Shown here piece by piece: positions 11,544 to 23,391 of a stretch of DNA of 64,000 nt (its first letter is position 1; every line of letters begins with the position of its first letter). The DNA comes from Hordeum vulgare subsp. vulgare (lineage: Eukaryota; Streptophyta; Magnoliopsida; Poales; Poaceae). The translations under genes and the position numbers were made by a program. The stretch lies in NCBI RefSeq assembly GCF_904849725.1, contig NC_058519.1:103962881-104026880 (forward strand), read 5' to 3'. The notes beneath the pieces are model-generated. The model saw nothing but the letters and a program-made list of their open reading frames with translations. It was not told the DNA's origin and did no database searches.

Positions 11544-14310
11544 CTAAGTCACCTCAATGGGGATATGAATCTCCCCGACAAGCAAATCATACTTCATCTT
11601 GACACGAGGAATAGGGCATTCAAAGCTCCCAATGAGAATCGATGAAGTCTTTTCGATAGCATTGATGCAATGTATTGGATATCGTTTCTTCGGGAAGTGC
11701 ACGGTGTGCTCATTACCATTGACATGGAAAGTGACATTGCCTTTGTTGCCATCTATAACAGCCCCTGCGGTGTTTAAAAAGTGTCTTCCGAGGATGATAG
11801 CCATGGCATCGTCCTCGGGAATATCCAAGATAACAAAGTCTGTTAAGATAGTGGTATTAGCAACCACAACAGGCACATCCTCGCAAATGCCGATAGGGAA
11901 AGCAGTTGATTTGTTGGCCATTTGCAGAGAAATTTCAGTGGGTGTCAACTTATCCAACTCAAGTCTATGATAAAGAGAGAGCGACATAACACTAACACCG
12001 ACTCCAAGGTCACATAAGGCAGTTCTTACGTAGCTTCCTTTAACGGAGCAAGGTATAGTGGGCACTCCGGGATCACCAAGTTTCTTAGGAGTTCCACCTT
12101 TGAAAGTGTAGTTGGCAAGCATGGTGGAGATCTCAAGATCTGGTATCTTCCGTTTATTAGTCACGATATCTTTCATGTACTTGGCATATGGAGACATCTT
12201 GAGCATATCAGTTAACTTCATCTGCAGAAAGACGGGTCTTATCATCTCAACGAAGCGCTCAAAATCCTCATCATCCTTTTTCTTGGATGGCTTAGGAGGG
12301 AAGGGCATAGGTCTCTGAACCCATGGCTCTCTTTCTTTACCATGCTTCTTAGCAGTGAAGTCATTCTTGTCACATCTCTTAGGTTGTGGATTATCAGGAT
12401 TAACCGTAGGTTCAATCTCCACATCCTCATCATTACTAGGTTGAGAATTATTACGAACATCACTGTCCATATTGTCACCAGGTTCATGTTCATCACCAGA
12501 TTGTGTTTCTGCATCAGACGCGGAAATATCATTAGGTTCTTTAGGTGTGACAGTATTTGGCGAACTAGCATGCAAGTTTCTATCATCCTTCTTCTTCTCC
12601 TTAGGATGACTAGGTGTATCAGCATTGATTCCTTGAGAATCTTGATCAATTCTCTTAGGATGACCTTCAGGATACAAAGGTTCCTGAGTCATTTTGCCTC
12701 CTCTAGTAATGACTCTGACAGAGTTGTCATTTAGTTCATTGAGCAGGTCATTCTGAGATTTAAGTACTTGTTCTACCTGAGTAGTAATCATAGAAGCATG
12801 TTTACTCAGAAGCTTCAGATCATTGACATTTCTGTCTACACAAGCACTTAAATGGCTAAGCATACGAGTACTTTGTTCCAAATGTCTGCTAACATAATCA
12901 TTGAAACTCTGTTGTTTGGCAACAAGGTTGTCAAATTCATCAAAGCATAGGCTAGCAGGTTTATCAAAAGGAATATCACTCTCATCAAACCTATGCAGAG
13001 AATTCACTTCCACTACCTGTATCGGGTTATCGAGACCATGGATCTCTTCGATAGGTGGTAGATTTTTGACATATTCAGATCTAATGCCTTTCTCTTGCAT
13101 AGATTTCTTGGCTTCTTGCATATCTTCGGGACTGAGGAATAGAATACCTCTTTTCTTCGGAGTTGGCTTAGGAGGTGGTTCGGGAATAGTCCAAGCATTA
13201 TCGTTGATCAAGATGTTATTCAGTAGGGTCTCAGCTTGTTCTACAGTTCGTTCCCTAAAAACACAACCGACACAACTATCTAGGTGGTCTCTAGAGGCAT
13301 CGGTAAGTACGTTATAGAGGATATCAAGTATCTCGTTCTTCTTAAGAGGGTGATCAGGCAAAGCATTCTGTAGCTGGACGAGCCTCCCCCAAGCTTGTGG
13401 AAGACTCTCTTCTTGGAGTTGAGAAAAGTTGTATATTTCCTGCAAGGCAGCTTGCTTCTTATGGGCAGGGAAATATTTCTCACAGAAGTAATGGACCATC
13501 TCCTGGGGACTACGCACACATCCAGGAGCAAGAGAGGTGAACCAGGCTTTAGCGTCATCCTTTAGAGAGAAAGGAAACATCTTAAGGATATAGTAGTGGC
13601 GGATCTTCTCCTCATTAGTGAAAAAGGTTGGCTATTTCGGATAGTTTGGCAAGATGGGCTATGACCGTCTCAGACTCATAACCGTGAAAAGGATCAGATT
13701 CGACTAGAGATATTATCTCAGGGTCGACAGAGAATTCATAATCCTTATCGGTGACAAAGATAGGCGAAGTGGCAAACTTCAGATCATTTTTCATCCTAAC
13801 TTCCCGAGATTTTTCCTTCCACTTGAGAATTAATTTCTCAGCGTCATAGGCATCCTTACACGCAAGAAAATCCTCAGCTATCTCTCCCTCCATAACGTAA
13901 CCCTCAGGTATATTAGGCAATTCATATCTAGGAGAGCTAGATCTAGCAGGAGCAAAAGCAGGTTCTATCTCAATAGCATCGGCAATTTCAGAAGCATCAC
14001 GAGCATTAGCAGTAACTCTAGCAATATGAGCATCAAAGAACACTCCTAGTGGAACATCAGGCAAAGGAGTATCTCTAGAAGTATCAAGCATAGCATCATC
14101 AGGCAAAATAGCATCTCTAGCATCATTAGGCAAAGCAGTATCAAGCATAGCATCTCTAGCAGTATCAAGCATAGTCTCAAGCATAGCATCATCAGGCATA
14201 GTATCAAGCATGGCATCTCTAGCAGTATCAGGCATAGTATCAAGCATCGCATCTCTAGCAGTATCAGGCATAGCATCTCTAGCAGGAGGTGAAGTCGCAA
14301 ACTTACTCAT
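11544..14310 (-). pseudogene. Athila-type Gag-protease polyprotein, frameshifted
   Basis: The coding region starts at the ATG at 14310. The first 231 codons (to 13615) contain a repeated Ala-Arg-Asp-Ala-Met-Leu-Asp-Thr segment. A one-base frameshift at about 13618-13624 (a T run) separates them from a 678-codon frame. Near its start the second frame carries the capsid-type gag domain (FSLKDDAKAWF, later QAWGRLVQL). Then come a charged linker of about residues 130-430 and an aspartic protease with CDLGVGVS (Asp at about residue 524, codon near 12010) and IILGRHFLNTAG. Gag forms the virus-like particle and the protease cuts the polyprotein. Asp-Leu-Gly instead of Asp-Thr/Ser-Gly is usual in Athila relatives. 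The frame stops at 11544 with no reverse transcriptase behind it. Confidence 0.85.
14065..14290 (-). repeat. In-frame minisatellite in the gag N-terminus
   Basis: The plus strand repeats units such as AGCATCTCTAGCAGTATC and GGCATAGTATCAAGCAT with small length changes. On the minus strand they encode about ten variants of Ala-Arg-Asp-Ala-Met-Leu-Asp-Thr with Met-Pro-Asp inserts. All changes keep the reading frame, so expansion probably happened while the frame was under selection. Confidence 0.75.
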
Positions 14311-14460
14311 AACTTAAGGTGAATCAAGTGCAGAGCTAGATGGCAATTCCTTACCTCCCCTCGTAGTTGAGGGCAAGACTTTGGTCTTCGGATCCTTCAG
14401 ATTTTTCATAGTGATCAGCAGATATAAATCCCAAGTGACTCAGAGAATATAGCAATACCT

Positions 14461-14635
14461 CCCTGGCAACGGCGCCAGAAAAATGCCGACGTCAGCTGTG
14501 CTTCCCCAGCAATAGTGCCAGAAAAGTGTTGATCCTGCAATCTCTACTGTTAGCTACACGAATGCTTATGACAACGAACCTTCTCCTGTAACGGCGCCAG
14601 AAGAATGCTGATAGCACTCCCTGGTAATGAAACTG
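14461..14635 (-). promoter_or_regulatory. Cluster of four primer-binding-site-like copies
   Basis: Four copies of the minus-strand motif TGGCGCCGTTGCCAGGG lie at 14461-14477, 14504-14520, 14582-14599 and 14617-14635, with decreasing match. The best form equals the complement of the 3' end of plant tRNA-Asp, the primer used by Athila-type elements. The copy next to the LTR is the most degraded (its plus strand reads CTGGTAATGAAACTGG), so the true site may be worn or displaced. The flanking bases GAAGAATG repeat with the motif, so the whole leader segment has been duplicated. Confidence 0.65.
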
Positions 14636-14647
14636 GAAGAATGTTGT

Positions 14648-16132
14648 TGATGGCCCACCAGCGCGTGGGTTCGCAACAGTTTTCGAGGGTAGAGTATGCG
14701 ACCCAATTTTGTTGATTCGCACGACGGGAGGTAAGAGAATACTCTCAAGTATTAGCAGCTGAATGTGTCAGATTCAACCACACCTGAAAGATTTGTATCT
14801 GCAAGCACAGTAGTAACAGCAAAGTAGTGAGTAACGGCAGTGTAACGAGCAATAGCTGTGGCAAGGAACAGCAGTAGTGACAGCAGTAGCAAGTAGCAAC
14901 AGTAGCAAGCGACGGTAGTAGCAACAGTAGTAGCAGCAGCAGAGCAAGACGAATAACAGCAGTAGCAACAGTAGTAGGAGCAGCAGAGCAAGACAAGTAA
15001 CAGCAGCAGTAGGACAAACTCATAGGCAATGGGTCGGTGATTTGTTTGGATGATATTCATCATGCAACAGCTATAACACGGAGAGATATGTGGCTAGCTC
15101 CCGTTCGTCAATGTGATGTAGGCATGCATTCCGTGTGTCGTCATACGTGCTTAGGGAAAAGGACTTGCATGACATCTATTGTCCATCCCTCCCGTGGCAG
15201 CGGGGTCCAAAATGAAACTACGGGATATTAAGGTTCTCCTTTTAATAAAGAACCGGACCAACGCATTTGCACTTGGTGAACACATGAACTCCTCAAACTA
15301 TGATCATCACCGGGAGTGGTTCCGGTTATTGTCACTCCGGGGTTGCCGGATCATAACACATAGTAGGTAACTAGAACTTACAAGATCGTATCTAAAACAC
15401 ACATATATTGGTGGCAACATAATAATTTCAGATCTGAAATCATGGCACTCGGGCCCTAGTGACAAGCATTAAGCATGGAAAAGTAGTAGCAACATCAAAT
15501 CTCAGAACATAGTGGATACTAGGGATCAATCCCCATCAAAACTAACTCGATTACATGATAGATCTCATCCTACTCATCACCGCCCAGCGAGCCTACGAAT
15601 AGATTACTCACGAACGACGAAGAGCTTCATGGAATTGGAGAGGGAAGAAGGTTGATGATGACGATGGCGACGATTTCCCCTCTCCGGAGCCCAAGACGGA
15701 CTCCAGATCTGCCCTTCAGATGAAGAACAGGAGGTGGCGGCACCTCCGTATCAAAAACGCGACGAAAACTTCTCTTTTTATTTTTTCTGGGACGAAAGAC
15801 AACTTATAGAGCTGGAGTTGGGGGCGGCAGGTGCCTGTGGGCCCCACAAGCCTGCCCACCGCCACCAGGGGTTGGTGGCGGAGCAGGGGCTTGTGGCCCA
15901 CTGGACCACCCCTGAGGTGGAATTTGGCGCATATATTTTTGATATTTTCCAAAATTGCTCCCCGTAAATTTTCAGGACGTTTGGAGAACTTTGATTTCTG
16001 CACAAAAATAACACCAAGGTAATTCTGCTGAAAACAGCGTCAGTCCAGGTTAGTTCCATTCAAATCATGCAAATTATAGTCCAAAACAAGGGCAAAAGAG
16101 TTTGGAAAAGTAGATACGTTGGAGACGTATCA
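14648..16132 (-). mobile_element. 5' LTR of the non-autonomous Athila-like element
   Basis: On the minus strand it starts at 16132 with TGATACGTCTCCAACGTATC and ends near 14648 with a degraded GGGCCATCA, next to the primer-site cluster. It is collinear with the solo LTR at 52524-53929: both contain TTTTGCCCTTGTTTTGGAC near the start, the CTTGTGGGGCCCACAGG block and an AGC/AGT trinucleotide tract near the end. Length is about 1485 bp. A TATA-like CTCTATAAG lies near 15803-15811 on the minus strand. It resembles the Triticeae Fatima-type LTRs, but I cannot confirm the family name. Confidence 0.75.
14800..15015 (-). repeat. Imperfect AGC/AGT trinucleotide tract
   Basis: The plus strand is dominated by AGCAGT, AGCAAC and related triplets, with a local duplication around AGCAGCAGAGCAAGAC near 14935-15000. 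It lies inside the LTR at 14648-16132. A shorter equivalent exists in the solo LTR at 52524-53929 (about 52700-52790), so the tract is a family feature that varies in length. Frames such as 14745-15063 are products of this repeat. Confidence 0.7.
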
Positions 16133-18255
16133 GCCGTCATTGGGTGGCGGTGCAGCTGGAGCCGGAACCGGCCCAGGAGTCGGAGCTCGAGGAGCCGGCC
16201 CCGGGGGAGCCAGCAGACACTCGCCCCGAGCTAGGCGTTGTGAGAAGCTGCACTGCAGGAGCGTGTGGGTGGCCGGCTTTGCCCTGGTGTGCATTTTGCA
16301 GGGTGCGTCGACCATCTGCTCGAAGGTTAGCTTGGGCTGCCAGGTGTTCTTGCCGGTTCGTCGTCACTGACCGATGGCTTGCGCAGCCGGCTGCTCTTCC
16401 TCAACATTCGCCACCTTCTTGCTCCCAGGCCGTGGGTCCAGCTGATCCGCCTTGCGCCTGTTGTTCTTCCCACCTCGGTTGTGGTTAGTCGGCCGAGTTG
16501 TAGCAGGCGGCGGAACGGGCTTGTCCATCGCGCTGACCTTGATTCGCATCGCAGAGTGGGCGGTTGCATACTTGTCCGCCTTGGCCATGAGTGCCACCAA
16601 AGAGGTAGGCTCGGAGCACATGAGCTTGTGCTTGAGAAGGGTGTCGTCTCGGCAGCCTTTCATGAAGTACTGAATGTCCTCTACCTCATGCACTCTTTGC
16701 AGGAGTTGCGCAACTCCGTCCAGCACGTGGCGTAATCGCAGAGGGGTTCGTCGGGCTTCTGAACGCACATGGCCAGCTCACGGGTGCGGTCGAGGCGTTT
16801 GTAGGTGCCGGTGAAGTTGCGGACGAAGACCTCTTCAAAGTCAACCCAGGTGTTGACGCTGTCGGCTGGCAGGCTGTTAAGCCAGGTTTGAGCCGAGCCG
16901 GTCAGCATAAGTGGCACGTAGCGGACGGCTATGTGCTTGTTGCCCGTGGCGATGCCGACTGCGGTGGTGTAGTCGATCAGCCATTCCTCCGGCTTGGTGG
17001 ATCCGTTTTATTTTGGAGTATCACCGGGAAGGGTGAAGCAAGAAGGAAACGGCTCCCTGCGGATCCAGGGGCCGAAGCATACTGGACCGATGGGACCCTC
17101 CTCCTCCACGAGGGCCAACTACGACACCTGTCGAGGCGGATGCGAGCATCGTTCTCGCTGCCGGGGACGAGGGAACTGGGCCGAGCCGCGAGCTCGGGTC
17201 GCATAGGAGGCACAGGCGTGCGGGCCTTCTCCTGCCGATCAGGCGGGGTGACTTCATGGACCGACCCGCCCTCATCTCCAGGTGGCTCACAGAAATGGAT
17301 GGAAACCACCTGATGTTCGCTAAAGTGCTGGGAGCGCCGACCGCGACTCCCCTCGGCCCTCCGGCCAGAGCCGTGAGGAGAGGAAGAGTGCTGAGCCGGC
17401 TCACAACCGCTGGGTACCTGGTAACCCTCGTAGTTGAAGTGGGGGGATACAGAGAAAGCGTGGTCCGGGACAAGGTGACCCCGTTGTTCGTTGGCAACAA
17501 CGAGGAGGTCCTTGACGTGTTTTTCTTGCCGCGCACGCTCCTCGCCCTCCAAGGCGTCCATCTCATCAAGGGTCGCTTGGGCGGCCCGCATGTTGGCCGC
17601 GGGGGTGTCATGGATGGGCAGCTTTCCGCCTAGTATTTTGGCAACAACCCAACCGCGACCGCGAACGTCACCATGTCGGTTGGGTCTGTTGGCGGTCGGG
17701 GTGAAACCATAAGCGGAGTTGTACTCACGCTGCGCAGCCTCCATCCCGCGCTTGGCTGTTGCGAGGGCAGTGCCCTCCGCAAGCAGTTGTTTGCGAGCCT
17801 CCTCCAGCTCAGCTCTAGCTGACGCCGGATTGACAGTCGACGCGAGGGGAGTGGTCAGCCCGACGAGGGTGGCGTGAAGCGTGTCGGAAGGGCCCAGACG
17901 GAGCACAGTCACGGCCGCCGCGTCCCTGGCACGACCCGAGCTGGTGCTGGAGTTTGTGACCATCACCTCCATGAGGATGAAGGATTCGACGGTGTCGCAC
18001 GGGGTGAGAGACCTGCAAACGCTGGTTGATTGATGTAGTCTAGTACGTCGCAAGGGTACTCATCGGGTGCAGGCGCATCCTCGAGACTGAGTTTGCTGAA
18101 GTGCGTGCAGAGGGTGTCAATGTCGACGTCCATGCCGAGGTGGCGAGGCTCGTCGTTGAGGTGCAGGTTGTTGAAGAGGGTGCAGAGGTGATCGATGTGA
18201 GGCGTGACACCATCGCTACGTGGCTCGCCGATGGGCTTGACGGCACAGCCTGCGG
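16133..18255 (-). pseudogene. Gag of a Tat/RIRE2-like Gypsy element, main part
   Basis: The minus strand keeps, in three frames, the order of a Gypsy Gag. First is a variable N-terminal half (about 18250-17000) with an alpha-helical segment (ARAELEEARKQLL). Then comes the capsid domain, with YVPLMLTGSAQTWLNSLP written at about 16930-16870, FEEVFVRNFTGTYKR after it, and KGCRDDTLLKHKLM near 16650. Last is an unusual zinc motif with Cys-x-His and a later His-x5-Cys (PATHTLLQC) near 16250. Frameshifts near 17000 and 16690 and a stop near 16364 break it. Base composition is much more GC-rich than its Athila-like neighbours. It is cut on the left by an insertion (at 16133) and on the right by the element at 18261-23229. 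Confidence 0.8.
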
Positions 18256-18260
18256 GGCAG

Positions 18261-18920
18261 TGATACGTCTCCAACGTATCTATAGTTTTTGATTGTTCCA
18301 TGCTATTATATTATCTTTTTTGGATGTTTTATATGCATTAATATGATGTTTTATATTATTTTTGGGACTAACCTATTAATCTAGAGCCTAGTGCCAGTTT
18401 TTGCTTTTTCCACTTTTTGTGTATTGCACATAAGGAGTATTAAACGGAGTCCAAACGGAACAAAATCCCCGGAAAGATTTTTCTTGGACCAGAAGACACC
18501 CATGAGACTTGGAGTAGGGGGCAAGGCACTTGCCGGGAGGCCACAAGCCTGCAAGGTGCGCCCTGGGGGTGACCGCACCCCCGTGGCTTGTGGGCCCCTT
18601 GTAGGTCTCCTAACCCTATTTCTTGGCCTATAAATTCCCAAATATTCCCGCATCGTCAAAAAGAGCCACGGGAATACTTTTACGCCGGCGGGAGCCTATG
18701 TTCCCGAGAGATCGAATGGGAGCCTTTTATGGTAATATGTCGGAGAGGGAATTGATCACGGAGGGCATCTACATCAACTCCATTGCCCCTCCGATGATGT
18801 GTGAGTAGTTCACCACAAACCTACGGGTCCATAGCTAGTAGCTAGATGGCTTCTTCTCTCTCTCTTTGATCTTCAGTACCATGTTCTTCATGATCTTCAT
18901 GGAGATCTATCCGATGTAAT
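18261..18920 (+). mobile_element. 5' LTR, truncated after 660 bp
   Basis: It aligns with the first part of the LTR at 21678-23229 up to the phrase CTATCCGATGTAAT at 18907-18920, then stops abruptly. The following bases belong to the end of gag-protease. The deletion removed the rest of the LTR and most of the interior. Confidence 0.85.
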
Positions 18921-19011
18921 GGAGAACTTTCCTAGATATAAAATAATATTTCCTTATAAATCTATTATGAGAGCTACCTATGGATTGCATACCAAAGATG
19001 ACAATACCTAG
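18919..19011 (+). pseudogene. Last 30 codons of Athila-like gag-protease
   Basis: The plus strand encodes a tail ending ATYGLHTKDDNT and a stop at 19009-19011. The tail of the gag-protease at 44712-46787 ends similarly (ATYGLNIKDGIT), which identifies this scrap. It is followed by the AAACAATAGC...TTGGGAGGCAACCC block that also follows the coding region at 61182-61260. The scrap has no start and is not functional. Confidence 0.75.
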
Positions 19012-21677
19012 ATCTTTTGCATTATGCGTAGCTGGGGGCGTTAAACAATAGCACATGTTGGGAGGCAACCCAATTTTATTTGTTTTACTTTTGTTTTTGC
19101 TTCTGTTTTTGAGTGTTGCACACATAATTACCTCTGTAATAATTGTGTTTTCTTCTTTTAATTAGTGTTTGAGCCAAGTAAGACCTTTGGGATGGTCTAC
19201 GGTGTTTGCAAGTTGATTTTGCTGAAAAACAGAAACTTTTTGTCTCAGTCCTGTAATTTTATCAATTCACTGGAACGTGCTTTTGATCTGAGTTTTTTAC
19301 ACAAGATTTATTTACAAATTTACCAGATAATCCTAATTTTTCAGAATTAGTGGAGTTACAGAAGTATTCTAAGTAAACAGATTTCTAGAGGCTGTTCTGT
19401 TTTTGACAAATTCTTTTTTCTTTGCGTTGTTTGCTTATTTTGATGAATCTATGGGTGTATAGGGGGGTATGAACCATGGATAATTTGGAATACAGTAAAT
19501 ATTACATCAATATAAATAAATAATGAGTTCACAACAGTACCTAAGTTGTGATTTATCTTTCTTATACTAACGGATCTCATGAGTTTTCTGTTGAGTTTTG
19601 TGTTGTGAAGTTTTCAAGTTTTGGGTAAAGATTTGATGGACTATGGAATAAGGACTAGCAAGAGCCTAAGCTTGGTGATGCCCAAGGCACCCCAAGCCAT
19701 ATTGAAGGATACCAAAGAGCCTAAGCTTGGGGATGCCCCGGAAGGCATCCCCTCTTCGTCTTCAATCCATCGGTAAATTTACTTGAGGCTATATTTTTAT
19801 TCACGACATGATATGTGTTTTGCTTGGAGCATCTTGTATGATATGAGTATTTACTTTTTATTTTTCCACAATAATCCTTACTGCACATATCTTTCGAGAG
19901 AGAGACAGGCTGAATTGTGAATTTATTAGAATTCTCTTTGTGCTTCACTTATATCTTTTTAGCTAGGCAATGTTGCTCTAGTGCTTCACTTGTATCTTTT
20001 AGAGCACGACGGTATTTTGTTTTATAGAAATTATTAAACTCTCATACCTCACTCATATTATTTTCAGAGTTCTTTAAGCAACATGGTAATTGGTTTAGGT
20101 TATGAATGTGGTCCTAATATAATAGGCATCCAAGAGGGATATAATAAAAACTTTCATATTAAGTGCATTGAATATGATGAGAAGTTTGATTCCTTGCATA
20201 TAGTTTTGAGGTATGAAGATGGTGGTATGAGAGTCATGCTAGTAAGTAATTGTGAATTAGAATAAATACTTGTGTTAAAGCTTGTCATTCCCATAGCATG
20301 CACGTATGGTGAACCGTTATGTGATGAAGTCAGAGCATGATTTGTTTAATGAGTGTCAACCTTTGTGTGGAGGTCGGGATCGTGCGATGGTTAACTCCTA
20401 CCAACCCTTCCCCTAGGAGCATGCGTCTAATACTTTGCTTTAATAACTAATAGGCTCTTGCAATAAGTATGTGAGTTCTTTATGACTAATGTTGAGTTCA
20501 TGGATTATACGCACTCTCACCCTTCCACCTTTGCTAGCCTCTCTAGTACCACGCAACTTTGGCCGTACATTAAACCCACCTTCCTCAAAATAGCCACCAT
20601 ATATTTTGCTCAAAACAGCCACCATATCTACCTACTATGGCATTTTCATAGCCATTCCAAGATATATTTCCATGCAACACCATTGTATCGTTTTTATGAC
20701 ACACACCATCACTTCAAGATACCGAGTCATACTTTGTTCTAGATACCGAGTTGTAATCTTTTGAGTTGTAAGTAAATAAAAGTGTGATGATTTGCATTAT
20801 TAGAGCATTGCCCCGTGTGAGAAAAGGATGATGGAAGCTATGATTCCCTCACAAGTTGGGATGAGTCTCTAGACTTTTAAAAAAAGAGGCCAGCGAAGCC
20901 CATAAAAAAATAAAATAAAAGAGGCCATAGAAGCCCATCCAAAATAAAGAAAAAAATGAGAGAAAGAGAGATGGGACAATGCTACTATCTTTTTCCACAC
21001 TTGTGCTTCAAAGTAGCACCATGTTCTTCATAGAGAGTCTCCTATTTTGTCACTTTCAGATAACTGGTGGTATTATATCTTTTGCACAACCACTTAGTTT
21101 TCTTTTTGAGCTTTCATACACTTATAGCTCTAGTGCATTTGTTGCATGGCAATCCCTACTCACTCACATTAATATCTATAGATGGGCATCTCCATAGCCC
21201 GTTGATATGCCTAGTTGATGTGAGACTATCTTCTTCCTTTCTTTTTGCAACCTCCACCAGACTCTATTCCACCTATATTGCTATATCCATGGCTCACACT
21301 CATGTATTGCGTGAGAGTTGAAAAGGTTTGAGAACATAAAAGATGTGAAACAATTGCTTGATTTTCACTGGTGTTGTGCATGATTTAGACACTTTGTGTG
21401 GTGAAGATGGAGCATAGCCACACCATATGATTTTATAGGGATAACTTTCTAAGACCATGTTATTTTGAAACGAAGCAATTACCTTATTAGCATGCTTGAA
21501 GTATTATTGTTTTTGTCTCGATATTAGACTTTTGTTTTGAGTCTTATGGATCTGAATATTTATGCCACATTAGAGAATATTACATGGATAAATATGTTAG
21601 GTAGCATTCCACATCAAAAATTCTGTTTTTATCATTTACCTACTCGAGGACGAGAAGGAATTAAGCTTGGGGATGCT
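19012..21677 (+). mobile_element. 3' untranslated region with polypurine tract
   Basis: This region is collinear, in opposite orientation, with 5755-8100 and with 57503-58609. It ends with the polypurine tract AAGCTTGGGGATGCT at 21663-21677, directly before the 3' LTR. Only short frames occur. The phrase AAGCTTGGGGATGCCC near 19724 is shared with the other copies. No gene is supported. Confidence 0.75.
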
Positions 21678-23229
21678 TGATACGTCTCCAACATATCTAT
21701 ATTTTTTATTGTTCCATGCTATTATATTATCTATTTTGGATGTTTTATATGCATTAATATGCTGTTTTATATTATTTTTGGGACTAACCTATTAATCTAG
21801 AGCCTAATGCCAGTTTCTGTTTTTTCACGCTTTTGAGTATTGCAGATAAGGAATATTAAACGGAGTCCAAACGGAATAAAATCTCCGAAAAGATTTTTTT
21901 TACCAAAAGACACCCACAAGATTTGTAGTAGGGGGCAAGGCACTTGCCGAGAGGCCACAAGCCTGCAGGGCGCATCGTGGGTGGGTGCACCCCCCTGGCT
22001 TGTGGGCCCCCTGCAGGTCTCCTAACCCTATTTCTTGGCCTATAAATTACCAAATATTCCCGTATCTCCGAAAAGATCCACCAAAATACTTTTACGCCGC
22101 TGGGAGCTTCTGTTCCCAAGAGATCCAATGGGAGCCTTTTCTCGTAATCTGTCGGAGAGGGAATTGATCACGGAGGGCATCTACATCAACTCCATTGCCC
22201 CTTCGATGATGTGTGAGTAGTTCACCACAGACGTACGGGACCATAGCTAGATGGCTTCTTCTCTCTCTTTGATCTTCAATACCATGTTCTTCATGATCTT
22301 CATGGAGATCTATCCGATGTAATACTCTTTTGCGGTGTGTTTGTCGAGATACGATGGATTGTGAGTTAATGTTCAAATTATCTATGAATATTATTCGAGT
22401 CTCTTCTGAATTCTTATATGCATGATTTCATATCTTTGCAAGTCTCTTCGAATTATTGGTTTGGTTTGGCCAACTAGATTGGTAATTCTTGCAATGGGAG
22501 AAGTGCTTAGTTTTGGGTTCAATCTTGCGGTGTCCTCACCCAGTGACAAAGTAGGGGTAGCGAGGCATGTATTGTATTGTTTCCATCAAGGATAAAAAGA
22601 TGGGGTTTTCATCACATTGCTTGAGTTTATCCCTCTACATCATGTCATCTTACTTAATGTGTTACTCTGTTCTTCAGGAACTTAATACTCTAGATGTAGG
22701 CACGAGTTGGTCGATGTTTGGAGTAATAGTAGTAGATGCAGAATCATTTCGGTCTACTTGATACGGACATGATGCCTATATGCATAATCATTGCCTTAGA
22801 TATCTTCATAATTATTTTCTTTCTATCAATTGCTCGACAATAATTTCTTCACCCACCGTATTATTTTCCTTTATGAGAGAAGCCTCTAGTGAAACCTATG
22901 GCCCCCGTGTCTATTTTCCATATTATATTTTTAGATCTATAAACCAAAAATACTTTGTTGCAATTTATTTACTTTTGTTTCTGTAATATTTTATATCTAT
23001 CTCTATCAGATCTTATCCTTGCAAATAACTTTGAAGGGATTGACAACCCCTTTATAGCGTTGGGTGCAAGTGTTTGATTATTTGTGTAGGTACTACTATT
23101 GGGGCCTTGCTTGTTCCTCCTACTGGATTGATACCTTGGTTCTCAAAAAACTGAAGCAAATACTTATCTACTTCGTTCATCACCCCTTTCCTCTTCAAGG
23201 GAAAACCAACGCAAGCTCAAGAGCTAGTA
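21678..23229 (+). mobile_element. 3' LTR of the GGCAG-flanked element, complete
   Basis: It starts TGATACGTCTCCAACATATC after the polypurine tract and ends at the GGCAG duplication; length is 1552 bp. It is the best reference in this window for the LTR family also seen at 3723-4098, 4238-5754, 46988-48530 and 63584-64000. The terminal CA is mutated to TA. Confidence 0.85.
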
Positions 23230-23234
23230 GGCAG

Positions 23235-23372
23235 GTGGAGCCGACGATCAACGCTGCGAAAGCCTTCACGGAGGCAGGCTTCACAGGCGTGCTGATCCGT
23301 CCGGACGCGAGGCACTAGGTGGGGTTGGAGAGGGGTCCCGCCTGGAGCATAACTCCAACCGGTGCAGCGGAT
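23235..23372 (-). pseudogene. Leader or Gag start of the Tat-like element, split off
   Basis: This short GC-rich piece continues the sequence at 18255 once the GGCAG-flanked insertion is removed, and leads directly to the primer site at 23373-23391. On the minus strand it would be the leader and the first codons of Gag. No domain can be named in it. Confidence 0.6.
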
Positions 23373-23391
23373 GGCCCCACGGTGGGCACCA
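23373..23391 (-). promoter_or_regulatory. Primer-binding site of the Tat-like element
   Basis: The minus strand reads TGGTGCCCACCGTGGGGCC. This motif commonly follows the 5' LTR in RIRE2/Tat-type cereal elements. It begins with the TGG expected opposite a tRNA CCA end and lies between the LTR-like sequence on the right and Gag on the left. I do not assign the tRNA. Confidence 0.6.

Larger units (their letters stand above)
8101..16132 (-). mobile_element. Non-autonomous Athila-like element lacking its 3' LTR
   Basis: On the minus strand the order is: 5' LTR (14648-16132), primer-site cluster, gag-protease (11544-14310), a 780-bp spacer, ATHILA ORF-1 (9889-10758) and a 3' untranslated region down to about 8101. 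Reverse transcriptase, RNase H and integrase are absent, since gag-protease stops directly before the spacer; it would have depended on a relative for replication. It inserted into the gag of a Tat-like element at 16133 (next bases GCCGT). Its own 3' end and 3' LTR are gone, and a different LTR family lies on the left, so the left border is a deletion or recombination junction. Confidence 0.75.
18261..23229 (+). mobile_element. Athila-like deletion derivative, plus strand, TSD GGCAG
   Basis: The element starts with TGATACGTCTCC at 18261 and ends at 23229 with CTAGTA (expected TAGCA). It is flanked by perfect 5-bp target duplications GGCAG at 18256-18260 and 23230-23234. Inside are the first 660 bp of the 5' LTR, then directly the last codons of gag-protease (18919-19011), a 3' untranslated region, a polypurine tract and a complete 3' LTR. 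The primer site, the gag and the rest of the 5' LTR are missing, so it cannot replicate. It interrupts the Gag of the Tat-like element in the opposite orientation, which shows the Tat-like element is older. Confidence 0.9.

Noticed and set aside
14461..14635. tRNA gene, because of the match to a tRNA 3' end
   Set aside because: Only the last 17-18 bases match, as expected for primer-binding sites; no cloverleaf precedes them.
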